Shown here one piece after another: positions 39,068-48,549 of a DNA stretch of 64,000 bases. Within the stretch, counting starts at the first letter, position 1; every line of letters starts with the position of its first letter. This DNA is from Debaryomyces hansenii CBS767 (Eukaryota; Ascomycota; Pichiomycetes; Serinales; Debaryomycetaceae). The notes below the pieces were generated by a model, which was given only the letters and a program-made list of their open reading frames with translations, did no database searches and was not told where the DNA came from. A program made the position numbers and the translations under genes. Where the stretch lies: assembly GCF_000006445.2 (NCBI RefSeq), contig NC_006044.2, positions 124,001-188,000 on the forward strand. The letters are read 5' to 3'.

Positions 39068-40705
39068 ATGTCAGAGATCAAGCATTTGAACGAATCACGG
39101 GTTGCAGTGCTTAACAGAAATGATTCTGACATTACTGTTCCCCAGATTCGTAATGGAAATAAGTCCAGGAATTCCATCGAAGTTGTAAACGATGAAGCAA
39201 ACCCCTTCCGTCCTATAATAACACCCATGGGATCCACTAACAATGTATTAACCCAATTGACCCATAACAAGGATCCTTCGCTAGAACCCTTGCCACAACA
39301 AGTCAATATGGGCAAACAAGTAATGACATCTAGAAATCCACCTGGAAACTTGTATAGAGCTATTATAACATGTTGTTGGTCAGCAATCTCAGGATGGTCA
39401 GACGCTACTCCAGGTGCAATCTTGCCATTTATTGAAGAATACTACGGAATTACTTATTCGATTGTGTCATTGATATGGATGGCTAATGCTGCAGGATTCA
39501 TATTAATAGCTATGCTATCACATAAGATCCAACCATGGTTGGGGAAGAGATATTCATTGGTAACGGGCTGCATATTCTCGTGTATAATGTATGCTTTAGT
39601 TTCTAGTGGGTCACATTTTCCGTTAGTTGTGATTGGATTTTTCTTCGGTGGAATGGGGATTGCAATTTGCTTGTCTCAGTCAAATATATTCTTTACACGG
39701 ATGTACGATCTGTCAAAGTACTTATCACTTTTTCATGGGTCATATGGGTTGGGTGCAACGCTTTCACCTTTGGTAGCTACAGCGATGGTCAATGCTGGCG
39801 TTAAATGGCATTACTTCTATCTCATTACATTAGGTTTCATGATATCTACCGGTATGAATCTCTACATTTCGTTCAAGGGTGCAGACGAAGATCTCAGACC
39901 GTGGGATACTGATGAGCCAACCGAAACTCTGCAGGTTCTGGAGAGTGATGATTCCCATGAGAGCCAGTATGAATCAGACGACTCTAACCAGCAAATAGGA
40001 TTACAGGACTTGGCTAGAGAAGGACTGAATACACAAAACGTCCCTAATAAGGATAAACAATCATCACATTCTACGGACATGTTATTGGCTCTTCAAAACT
40101 ACAGGACATGGCTCCTTGCATTATTAGTATTATTCTATCAAGGAGCAGAAGTTTCCTTGGGTGGTTGGGTTGTTACTTTCTTATTAAATTACAAACAAGG
40201 TAATCCAAACTCAGCTGGTTATGTCGCCTCGGGGTTCTGGGGTGGTTTAACATTGGGTCGTCTTCTTTTAACAAAACCATTACATAAATTATTAGGAGCC
40301 AGAAGGGCCGTTGTACTTCTTTCTTTAACTTCAATTTGCTTCGTGATCCTTGGATGGTTGATTCCAAACGCTATAGCTGATGGTGTGTTTATTTCTTTGG
40401 CGGGTGTTACAATAGGACCAAGTTGTCCATTACAAATTGGTCTCACGGCTAAGCTTATACCTAGGAAAATCCAGGTTATTTCATTAACAATAATTACTGC
40501 TTTCGGGTCGTCTGGTGGAGCAATTTTCCCATTCATAGTCGGTTTGATCTCTCAAAGTGCTGGTACCTACGTTGTTATGCCAGTTTTTATTGCATTATAT
40601 TGTTGTATGCTTGGTCTTTGGATAGCCTTGCCTAATATTGAACGACCTATAGAATCAACAAGTGATACTGGTAAGTGGACAAAGATGTGGAGAAGAGTTT
40701 GGTAA
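39068..40705 (+). CDS. MFS transporter, Bsc6-like (tandem copy 1)
   Basis: Major facilitator protein of 545 residues with about 12 membrane helices after an 85-residue hydrophilic N-terminus. The sequence resembles the fucose-permease-like group annotated in fungi as bypass of stop codon protein 6: GWSDATPGAILPFIEEYYGI in the first helix pair, LIWMANAAGFILIAML, FFFGGMGIAICLSQSN and the second-half FWGGLTLGRLLL. The long cytosolic loop between helices 6 and 7 is acidic (about residues 280-340). Substrate is unknown. It forms a head-to-tail tandem with the next gene, nearly identical outside the loop and N-terminus. Confidence 0.82.
   Translation: MSEIKHLNESRVAVLNRNDSDITVPQIRNGNKSRNSIEVVNDEANPFRPIITPMGSTNNVLTQLTHNKDPSLEPLPQQVNMGKQVMTSRNPPGNLYRAIITCCWSAISGWSDATPGAILPFIEEYYGITYSIVSLIWMANAAGFILIAMLSHKIQPWLGKRYSLVTGCIFSCIMYALVSSGSHFPLVVIGFFFGGMGIAICLSQSNIFFTRMYDLSKYLSLFHGSYGLGATLSPLVATAMVNAGVKWHYFYLITLGFMISTGMNLYISFKGADEDLRPWDTDEPTETLQVLESDDSHESQYESDDSNQQIGLQDLAREGLNTQNVPNKDKQSSHSTDMLLALQNYRTWLLALLVLFYQGAEVSLGGWVVTFLLNYKQGNPNSAGYVASGFWGGLTLGRLLLTKPLHKLLGARRAVVLLSLTSICFVILGWLIPNAIADGVFISLAGVTIGPSCPLQIGLTAKLIPRKIQVISLTIITAFGSSGGAIFPFIVGLISQSAGTYVVMPVFIALYCCMLGLWIALPNIERPIESTSDTGKWTKMWRRVW
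40426..40655 (+). repeat. 230-bp tract identical to 42368-42597 (gene-conversion tract, copy 1)
   Basis: Base-by-base reading shows 230 consecutive identical bases, covering the last two or three membrane helices, whereas flanking segments differ at many synonymous sites. Confidence 0.9.
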
Positions 40706-41012
40706 TCTCTGGTTAGTTTATAGTTTTTATAAATTATATACATCAAATGATACGAACGCATAGTCTATAGAGATTAAACTATTTATTGGATACAGTATCA
40801 TTAGGTAGCTTTCATATACATTGACGTATGATGGTCTAGGAGTATTACTAATTGCGAAATATATTTTGAGCTATTATTCTCAATGTAGAAATTCATCCGA
40901 ACACTATCTCAGTATTAAACCTTATGGGATCTTTTATAAATGGTTCTTCGTTGAATGCTACTTTTACTCTACTTCTGCTCTAATTGAAGAAAGAATGAAT
41001 GAATAATTCAGT
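40706..41012. other. Spacer between the tandem transporters
   Basis: 307 bp with no gene; the final part is similar to the promoter of copy 1 (see 38605-39067). Confidence 0.6.
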
Positions 41013-42647
41013 ATGTCAGAGATAAAGCATTTGGATCAAGCACGGATTGCAGTGCTTAACAGGAATGATTCTGAATTTAATGTACCCCAGATTCGTAATG
41101 GAAATATGTCCAGAAAATCCATCGAGATTGTGAATCGTGGTTCGAATACTTCCCATCCTGAAATTACCTCTAGAGAATCTACCAATAATGTGTTAATCCA
41201 ATTAACTAATAATAGAGACCCAACATTAGAACCATTACCTCAACAAGTCAACGCAGGTAGGCAAATAATGACATCTAAAAATCCGCCTGGTAATTTATAT
41301 CGGATTATTATTACATGTTGTTGGTCAGCAGCTGGAGGATGGTCAGATGCTACTCCAGGTGCAATCTTGCCATTTATTGAAGACTACTACGGAATTACAT
41401 ACGCAGTTGTATCATTGATATGGATGGCTAATGCTGCAGGATTCATATTAATAGCTATGCTATCACATAAGATCCAACCATGGTTGGGCAAAAGATATTC
41501 ATTGGTAACTAGCTGCATTTGTTCGTGTATAATGTATGCTTTAGTTTCTAGTGGAACACATTTTCCGTTAGTTGTGATTGGATTTTTCTTCGGTGGAATG
41601 GGGATTGCAATTGGCTTGTCCCAATCTAATATATTCTTTACACGGATGTACGATCTGTCTAAATACTTATCTTTTCTACATGGATCTTATGGGTTAGGTG
41701 CAACTCTTTCGCCGTTGATAGCTACAGCGATGGTCAATACCGGTGTTAAATGGCATTATTTCTATCTTATTACATTAGGTTTTATGTTATTCAATGGAGT
41801 AAACTTCTATTTTTCTTTCAAGGGCGCAGACGAAGATCTTAAGCTATGGGATACTGATGAATCAAATGAAACTCCGAAAAATGATGATCCTCATAATCGT
41901 CAACATCAATCAGATGATTCACAACAAGTCGAAGAAGCTATTGGGTTGCAAGAGTTGACTAGAGAAGGACTGAATGTCCAAAATGTCCTTAGTAAGGATA
42001 AGCAATCATCACATTCTGCGGACATGTTGTTGGCTCTTCAAAACTACAGGACATGGCTTCTTGCATTGTTCGTATTATTTTACCAAGGTGCAGAAGTGTC
42101 TTTAGCCGGATGGGTTGTCACTTTCTTATTAGACTACAGACACGGTAGTAGTTCGGTGGGTTACGTCGCATCGGGGTTCTGGGGTGGATTAACCTTGGGT
42201 CGTCTTCTATTAACAAAACCGTTGCAAAAGATATTAGGAGCCAGAAGGGCCGTCATACTTTTGTCTCTAGTATCCATCTGCCTTGTACTTCTTGGGTGGT
42301 TACTTCCAAATGCTATAGCTGAAGGTGTATTTATTTCTTTGGCAGGTGTTACGATAGGACCAAACTATCCATTACAAATTGGTCTCACGGCTAAGCTTAT
42401 ACCTAGGAAAATCCAGGTTATTTCATTAACAATAATTACTGCTTTCGGGTCGTCTGGTGGAGCAATTTTCCCATTCATAGTCGGTTTGATCTCTCAAAGT
42501 GCTGGTACCTACGTTGTTATGCCAGTTTTTATTGCATTATATTGTTGTATGCTTGGTCTTTGGATAGCCTTGCCTAATATTGAACGACCTATAGAATTAA
42601 CTAGTAATACTAATAAGTGGACAAAGATCTGGAGAAGAATTTGGTAA
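41013..42647 (+). CDS. MFS transporter, Bsc6-like (tandem copy 2)
   Basis: Protein of 544 residues, collinear with copy 1. It keeps the same N-terminal opening (MSEIKHLDQARIAVLNRND), the same helix signatures (GWSDATPGAILPFIEDYYGI; FFFGGMGIAIGLSQSN) and an acidic central loop. Differences are concentrated in the loop and N-terminus; the C-terminal 230-bp tract is identical in DNA. Head-to-tail arrangement, common strand and shared promoter remnants indicate local duplication followed by partial homogenisation. Substrate unknown. Confidence 0.82.
   Translation: MSEIKHLDQARIAVLNRNDSEFNVPQIRNGNMSRKSIEIVNRGSNTSHPEITSRESTNNVLIQLTNNRDPTLEPLPQQVNAGRQIMTSKNPPGNLYRIIITCCWSAAGGWSDATPGAILPFIEDYYGITYAVVSLIWMANAAGFILIAMLSHKIQPWLGKRYSLVTSCICSCIMYALVSSGTHFPLVVIGFFFGGMGIAIGLSQSNIFFTRMYDLSKYLSFLHGSYGLGATLSPLIATAMVNTGVKWHYFYLITLGFMLFNGVNFYFSFKGADEDLKLWDTDESNETPKNDDPHNRQHQSDDSQQVEEAIGLQELTREGLNVQNVLSKDKQSSHSADMLLALQNYRTWLLALFVLFYQGAEVSLAGWVVTFLLDYRHGSSSVGYVASGFWGGLTLGRLLLTKPLQKILGARRAVILLSLVSICLVLLGWLLPNAIAEGVFISLAGVTIGPNYPLQIGLTAKLIPRKIQVISLTIITAFGSSGGAIFPFIVGLISQSAGTYVVMPVFIALYCCMLGLWIALPNIERPIELTSNTNKWTKIWRRIW
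42368..42597 (+). repeat. 230-bp tract identical to 40426-40655 (copy 2)
   Basis: Partner of the identical tract in the first transporter; the first mismatch on the right is the codon after Ile-Glu (TCA versus TTA). Confidence 0.9.
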
Positions 42648-42787
42648 TTTGTGATTTAGTATATAGGTTGTATTTTTTCATAATGTATTAGGCTAAATGC
42701 GAAATGTAGAAATTTAATGATCGAAGTATTAGACTAAGATTATCGATCAACTATACAAAAACATAACATTAGTGGGAACGTAATTAT

Positions 42788-43924
42788 ATGGTTATAATGG
42801 CAATTGAACAGCTTTTTACAAAAGGAGATACGGAGTTGAAAGAAAAGGATTACTTAAGTGCAATTGCGACTTATACGGCAGCCTTGAAAGAACACCCAAA
42901 ATCGATTCAAGCGCTTTTAAAACGGTCAACTGCATATCGGAAATTGAACAACTACGAAAATGCAAAAAAGGATGTCTCTGATGCGTTTGTTATTGCTGAA
43001 CAGAAGGGCAAACGGGCGGAGCTAGGAGCATGTTACTTTAGATTGGGTCTAATTTATTACGCGGAAAGGAATTACAAAGTTGCATTGAAAAATTTCGAAA
43101 AATCGGTGGAATTTGACTGTCCTGAAGCAACAGTTGAGTCATGGAGAAACAAATGTGAATATGATTTAAAAAAGAACCCCCCGGCCGATGATTCGGAGAA
43201 CGAGGAAGACGAAGCTATATCGAATATAGAATCAGGTAAGAACGAGGCCAAAGATATCCAAGGAAAGCCATCTACAAACATCGATGTGATCAACAACCAA
43301 GCTCCATTAAAAGTTAAAATTAGGGACGACTGGTACCAAACGAACGATTCGGTTATCATAACTATATATGCCAAAAATATCAAAGAACCCGAGTTACATG
43401 TCCAGTTTAAGCCAAATCTGGTAACTGTATCGTTCCCGAGTTCCGCTACGTCGGAATATAACTACAACCTTGAACCATTATTTGCCGAAATCGACCCACA
43501 ACATTCTACTTCTCGAATCTATTCTACTAAATTAGAAATCACGTTAAAAAAGAAAGAGCCCCGCAAGTGGTCCAGTTTGGAAGCATCGGAAAATATTGCA
43601 ACAGCTACAGTCTCGGAGCCTACGGACAAGAGTGATACTGCTAAGACTACGGGGTTGGCTTATCCATCTTCTTCGAAAAAATCTATTAACTGGTCCGCAT
43701 TCAAAATTAATGACGACGACGGCGACAACGAAAAATCAGAAAACGAGTTTTTTGCTCAATTATACAAAGATACGGATGATGATACTAGAAGGGCAATGAT
43801 GAAATCTTACGTCGAGTCAAACGGTACAGTTTTGACTACAAATTGGGAGGAAGCGCAAAATAAAAAATATGAAACCAGTCCACCTGAGGGAATGGTTGAA
43901 AAGAGGTGGAATCACAAAGATTAA
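42788..43924 (+). CDS. SGT1: Hsp90 co-chaperone Sgt1
   Basis: Adaptor linking Hsp90 to Skp1-containing complexes (SCF, kinetochore CBF3). Order: three TPR-like helix pairs (about residues 1-120; ALLKRSTAYRKLNNYENAKKDV), an acidic linker, a CS domain (about 173-255; IRDDWYQTNDSVIITIYAKN), and the SGS domain at the C-terminus (INWSAFKIND ... RRAMMKSYVESNGTVLTTNWEE, SPPEGM). The length of 378 residues is typical. A second ATG at 42797 (fourth codon) may be the actual start; the N-terminus would then be MAIEQLF. Confidence 0.95.
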   Translation: MVIMAIEQLFTKGDTELKEKDYLSAIATYTAALKEHPKSIQALLKRSTAYRKLNNYENAKKDVSDAFVIAEQKGKRAELGACYFRLGLIYYAERNYKVALKNFEKSVEFDCPEATVESWRNKCEYDLKKNPPADDSENEEDEAISNIESGKNEAKDIQGKPSTNIDVINNQAPLKVKIRDDWYQTNDSVIITIYAKNIKEPELHVQFKPNLVTVSFPSSATSEYNYNLEPLFAEIDPQHSTSRIYSTKLEITLKKKEPRKWSSLEASENIATATVSEPTDKSDTAKTTGLAYPSSSKKSINWSAFKINDDDGDNEKSENEFFAQLYKDTDDDTRRAMMKSYVESNGTVLTTNWEEAQNKKYETSPPEGMVEKRWNHKD

Positions 43925-44125
43925 ATCTTGTGATCTCATACTAACCATGTTCATCCTAGTATGCCTTCTTGCTGATGCTTTATTGGTCATAATTTCAGGT
44001 TCTATACTAGTATAGTCTAAAGAGTGAACAGTACTGCATACAATAAATACCTGCTTGCTATATAGAATTAACCTGTCATTGTAGAGGATTACCAACTCAG
44101 AAATTTACTTCTTTTATATTTATAT

Positions 44126-44947
44126 ATGACGATATTAAGAAGAGTAAGTCAATCATTAATTCGTAATTCAGTAAGAAAAATGCATGTCGAATCAATTCCT
44201 ATGAGATGGGGTACTGGTGATAATTATTCGTACTTATTAATAGATACGCCTACTAAAAATGCTTGGTTGATAGATCCAGCAGAGCCCGAGGATGTAATCG
44301 CATATTTCAACAAACATAATCCAAGTTTTGAGTTGAAGGCAATAGTTAATACTCATCATCATTATGATCATTCTGGAGGAAATAGTGATTTCCATTTGAA
44401 ATACCCTGATTTACCAATAATTGCTGGAAAAGATTCTCCACAGGTAACATATACGCCATCGCACCAGGAGGTCATTGACTTGGGGGATAACCTATCAATT
44501 ACTGCGTTACACACACCGTGCCATACACAAGATTCAATTTGTTATTATGTTAAGGATTCGTCGACGAAAGAAAAGGCAGTTTTCACGGGAGATACGTTAT
44601 TTATCAGTGGATGTGGTAGGTTTTTCGAAGGTTCCGGAGAAGAGATGGATAAGGCTTTGAACTCAATTTTGGGTAAGCTTCCAAAAGAAACAAAGGTTTA
44701 TCCAGGACATGAGTATACCAAGTCGAACGTCAAATTTTCTAAGACTATTTTGAATAATGATGCTATTAAGAAGTTAGACAAGTTTGTAAATGAAAATGAA
44801 TTCACTGCAGGCAAATTCACGATTGGTGATGAATTAGAATTCAATCCATTTATGAGATTGAATGATCCAGACGTACAGAAGATCACTGGTGCTTCGGATA
44901 GCGCGGAAGTTATGGGTAAACTAAGAGAAATGAAGAATAATATGTAA
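44126..44947 (+). CDS. Glyoxalase II (hydroxyacylglutathione hydrolase), Glo2/Glo4 type
   Basis: Hydrolyses S-lactoylglutathione in methylglyoxal detoxification. The metallo-beta-lactamase signature THHHYDHSGG (residues 76-85) supplies the binuclear metal site; further ligands lie in HTPCHTQDS, FTGDTLFISGCGRFF and PGHEYTKSN. The first 18 residues (TILRRVSQSLIRNSVRK) are a good mitochondrial presequence, and a second ATG at 44180 (codon 19, AAAAATG context) would yield a cytosolic form. S. cerevisiae uses two genes for these, GLO2 (cytosol) and GLO4 (mitochondria), so I give no symbol. It is convergent with the OCA-family gene. Confidence 0.92.
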   Translation: MTILRRVSQSLIRNSVRKMHVESIPMRWGTGDNYSYLLIDTPTKNAWLIDPAEPEDVIAYFNKHNPSFELKAIVNTHHHYDHSGGNSDFHLKYPDLPIIAGKDSPQVTYTPSHQEVIDLGDNLSITALHTPCHTQDSICYYVKDSSTKEKAVFTGDTLFISGCGRFFEGSGEEMDKALNSILGKLPKETKVYPGHEYTKSNVKFSKTILNNDAIKKLDKFVNENEFTAGKFTIGDELEFNPFMRLNDPDVQKITGASDSAEVMGKLREMKNNM

Positions 44948-45130
44948 ACCGAAATAAATGAGTATATACTTGAAATTATAACAGATGAGGTATTATGCGA
45001 TCTGTCAGAGTAGTATAGCCCAGGAAGCTCGGAGAACCCCAGGGGATGCTGGCTTAAGACTTTGTACATACGGATAGAATGCACATCTTTGGATAAATTG
45101 TCTTCGTACATCGAGATTAACTCGTCTATA

Positions 45131-45961
45131 TCAGCTTCTCACAAAATCTGGTTTCCATTCGTTCTCGACGTAGAGTTCTGGTTGCCAAAGCTCAATACAT
45201 TCTAGATCGAATTCAGATTTGCCCATAGCAAACTTTTCGTATTCCTCAAAAATGCCACTCAAACACCACCCTTGTAATAACTTTCTCATTAACCCCACAA
45301 GTACCCCGATTCTATGTTTTCCTTTATTTGAATGAATTAATATTGGAAAGTTTTGTTTATTTACTATCAATTGCAAGGCCGTCTTTATCGTTTCCAACGC
45401 CTGTGTACGGTCTTCTTCAAGTGTAAACGGCTCCAGAGCTGACTTTATGAAGAGATCGTGAAATTTTATATCGGTTGTCTCTATCCACTTTTTATAATTA
45501 TCCATTATTTCCGCTGTTCCGTGCTTGTCCTTTTTCTCCTTTTCCTTAGGAGTTTTATCTCCTTCTTCCTTATTCTTCTTATTCTTCTTCTTCAGTTTTT
45601 CATCTTTCTTCTTCTCTCCCAAATCTCCCAAATATATGATAGTTTTTATCCCCAATTGTTCTAAAAATGGATAATTTATGGGCATAGGAAATCCCGATCT
45701 ATAAATACCATCCTCTACAAGTGAGAAATTCAAAGGTGGTACATACAGAGGTTTAGGATTAATTGTCTTCATTACCAAATTCGAATAATCTACACCTGAT
45801 TCCACTGTATTATTACTGGATTCGCCATTTGTTGGTATACTATCGGATAAGTCATTTTTCTCGATCATAGGTAAAAGGTCTAGCTGAGTTCCAGAATCCA
45901 TTTCATGGATATCCCGAGATGGACCCAGTTTATTAGGCTTGTGATTGCTCGATGGTAACAT
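45131..45961 (-). CDS. OCA-family atypical dual-specificity phosphatase-like protein with Ser at the catalytic Cys position
   Basis: Siw14/Oca family fold: VPPLNFSLVEDGIYRSGFP opening, then LGIKTIIYLGD, and the signature loop IHSNKGKHRIGVLVG. Family phosphatases have HCxxGxxR there; here the residue at the Cys position is Ser211 (TCA codon), while Arg217 is kept, so the protein is predicted catalytically dead. This resembles the non-catalytic members (Oca2-like) of the S. cerevisiae OCA complex. A Lys/Glu-rich insert (about residues 117-146) splits the core. M21 at 45901 is an alternative start. A decayed copy of the 5' half and promoter exists at 50915-51400. Confidence 0.82.
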   Translation of the reverse strand: MLPSSNHKPNKLGPSRDIHEMDSGTQLDLLPMIEKNDLSDSIPTNGESSNNTVESGVDYSNLVMKTINPKPLYVPPLNFSLVEDGIYRSGFPMPINYPFLEQLGIKTIIYLGDLGEKKKDEKLKKKNKKNKEEGDKTPKEKEKKDKHGTAEIMDNYKKWIETTDIKFHDLFIKSALEPFTLEEDRTQALETIKTALQLIVNKQNFPILIHSNKGKHRIGVLVGLMRKLLQGWCLSGIFEEYEKFAMGKSEFDLECIELWQPELYVENEWKPDFVRS

Positions 45962-46487
45962 TATATGTATATTATCAGCCTAATTCCCTCAATTTGATAC
46001 AATATCACCCTACTTAATAATGATCATAACCCGATTTACATTTCAAATATATTTTTGGTCGTGCGAATACAACAGTGTTCATTTCCTAATTTCGAATAGT
46101 ATTTGGAACCATTTTCTACTCTGAAAGACTCCAAAATTAGGGTCTATATACATGAGGATAATGATAACAATAGAGTTTAATATATTATTTACATTAATTT
46201 GGTTTTGACTCAAAAATTCTCGGATAATGTATGATATTAAAAGGATTGGCTATTGGATAAATTATTGGTTGGGCTTGTTAAGCTGTACATCGAAAGATCC
46301 AGATTAGAGTAATCCGTGAAGAGTTCAGATCTAGAGCTCATAGAACGTGAATGGTGGTTTCCTTATGGCAGATTTGCGGCTGAATAGAAATTATGCTTAC
46401 ATTCAGTATTCTCTCACGAACTTGGAAGAAACCAAACTTCGACAAATTCATTGCGAAGTTGATATGTAACTGTATTTTATACACTTG

Positions 46488-46673
46488 GATCATCGATGTT
46501 CAAGTTTTTCGCTATATATAGCCTTATCCAGTATAATCCAGTTTTTAATGCCAATACTTCTCATATACCTTGAAGTTTTCGATCATCGATGTTCAAGTTT
46601 TTCGCTATATATAGCCTTATCCAGTATAATCCAGTTTTTAATGCCAATACTTCTCGTATACCTTGAAGTTTTC
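46488..46673. repeat. Two-copy 93-bp tandem direct repeat
   Basis: Copy 1 is 46488-46580, copy 2 is 46581-46673; they begin GATCATCGATGTTCAAG and differ at one position (CTCATATACC versus CTCGTATACC). The near identity indicates a recent duplication. An open frame over it begins only with TTG and is probably not a gene. Confidence 0.92.
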
Positions 46674-47122
46674 GTCAATAATAAGCCATATCTATACTTG
46701 ACCGGTTCCTATTTGGTACTTTTAAACTTTGATATAGCTTCAGCAGGAACCCACCTATTTCGTCATTCCCGTGAACAACAGAGTCCAATTTTCAACACAA
46801 AAAACCGAAGTTAAAAAAATACAAACCATATGAGCTAGCCATTGGTATATATTATGTATATTCCTTAAGTATCGGTTACAATGTCTACATAAGTATTGTA
46901 ATCTTGAATGAAGAGCTCTTAAATATTCACTAATTATGTGCAAAAAAGAGATGCTGCGAAAAAGTATGATTAAATATTGGTAATAGCTCGGCCAGGAAGA
47001 AAATAGTTTCAAAAATCACCACATTAGTAGATGGGAAAAAAGTGATCCAACCGGTAACTCGAGAATACGGCGATGGCGGTGTTACGATTTACGATTTAGA
47101 ACAATTTTTAATCGTATTTTAA

Positions 47123-47146
47123 GTTTTAGTCTAGTCAGACTAAAAC
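47123..47146. repeat. Perfect inverted repeat, 10-bp arms with 4-bp spacer
   Basis: Arms GTTTTAGTCT and AGACTAAAAC around AGTC. It could be an operator-like site or a hairpin; no adjacent gene or T-run makes a terminator role evident. Confidence 0.75.
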
Positions 47147-47259
47147 AAAGTCACATGTTTTTGAACTAGGTGTGGTTGGTGTGGTCAGTTGTGTTACACG
47201 CTTCTGCTTGGACGAGGGCAGGATATTTTTTCTGATTCTCATTCCTAGCGAGATAGTGA

Positions 47260-47283
47260 GATTCGCAGATTCGCAGATTCGCA
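47260..47283 (+). repeat. Triplicated 8-mer GATTCGCA
   Basis: Three exact head-to-tail copies of GATTCGCA in the adhesin upstream region. Confidence 0.85.
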
Positions 47284-48549
47284 ACATGGTTACTAAATAT
47301 ATCACATTAAAGCTGTTCAGTTCATATAACATCAGACCATTACGACGGCTTTATATAATTAGGTGTTGGACCCTAGAACACCATATTCTTTATGAGAGGA
47401 GTAAATACAGCAGTAACTCAATTACATACTAGCGATGAATAAATGACCATTGTACGAATATAGCTTTCCTAAGCCTGCTGGTTTGGAAACATTTCAATTT
47501 AACTAGCTTCAGCATCTTTAGCAGATACCGTTGGCCCTATTTCATACCCCTCGTAAAGGAAAAATAATTCCTACGTACTACTACTACTACTAATAATAAT
47601 AATATATATACAGGAAGTTGCAACTACAACAGATTGTGCACGTCACCCTTTGGTTCCTTACTTGAATAGGGTGCATCTGACACCCAGAGTCAAACGCCGA
47701 ATAGACGAAATTTTATGAGTTGGTTACGGTACAAAAAATATTCCGTAGAGCGTACGAACTAGGACTTAATCTCGATATTGTCTTATGATATGCTTCATTG
47801 TACCTATATATTAAGCTTTGAGATAAAAAACAATGATGCCATGGGTTAAGGGATTTTCAGCAAAATATAACTTCGCCTACCGACCGGGCATATTTCACTA
47901 AATTACCCAATGGAGTGTAAGCTATAGAATAGAGGTCAGCTTATGAGACAGAGAAAAGATGTACATTTCTCTTTTCAATACATAATGTTAGACACTCGCG
48001 AAGTTGTACCACGCCAAGTTTGATTGAAAAATTATAACTAATTCAGCTAATGTTACATGCATGGAAATTTATTAGAATTCATAATTCATGTAGCATGTGG
48101 GGCGGTGAGGATATACGTAAAGATCTTTAAAAATGTATAAACAAAATTCCGATACCACACCCTACTGATATTTTTCCATAATAAGAAAATAACCAAGCCC
48201 TTAGACAAAAATAGATGAAGGGATTACTGTTTAAGATGGAATTACTGCCGTATGGGAATCTAGAATACGACTAAATAGCAGGAGTATGGTAAACTGGATA
48301 AAAATATATGTCCGAAGATAAAAAAAAATAATAATCAGTAGTATATGTAATCGTTGTGCCTAAGGTCATTGCCATATCCACGTACTATATGTCAGTTGTA
48401 TAAAATATTACCAAAGGATTTAAAATATACGATCTAGAACAAGCGTAGCAGTCCACTTCGTCAGCTTCATCTTTTAGATTATTTAAAAGTTGAAAAATGT
48501 CAACTTTACCTGCTTTATTTAAATTCTTAATGTGTAATATCCGATCACA

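Larger units (their letters stand above)
45962..48549. other. 2.6-kb gene-poor region upstream of the Flo11-type gene
   Basis: Contains no convincing gene. It starts with the OCA promoter, of which a diverged copy exists at 51064-51400. It also has a 93-bp tandem duplication (46488-46673), a perfect 10-bp inverted repeat (47123-47146), a triplicated 8-mer (47260-47283) and short ACT and AAT triplet runs (47575-47600). The length fits the very long regulatory regions known for FLO11-type adhesin genes. Confidence 0.65.

Noticed and set aside
46485..46814. 109-codon frame over the 93-bp duplication
   Set aside because: It begins with TTG, has no ATG nearby, and the duplicated residues follow only from the DNA repeat.
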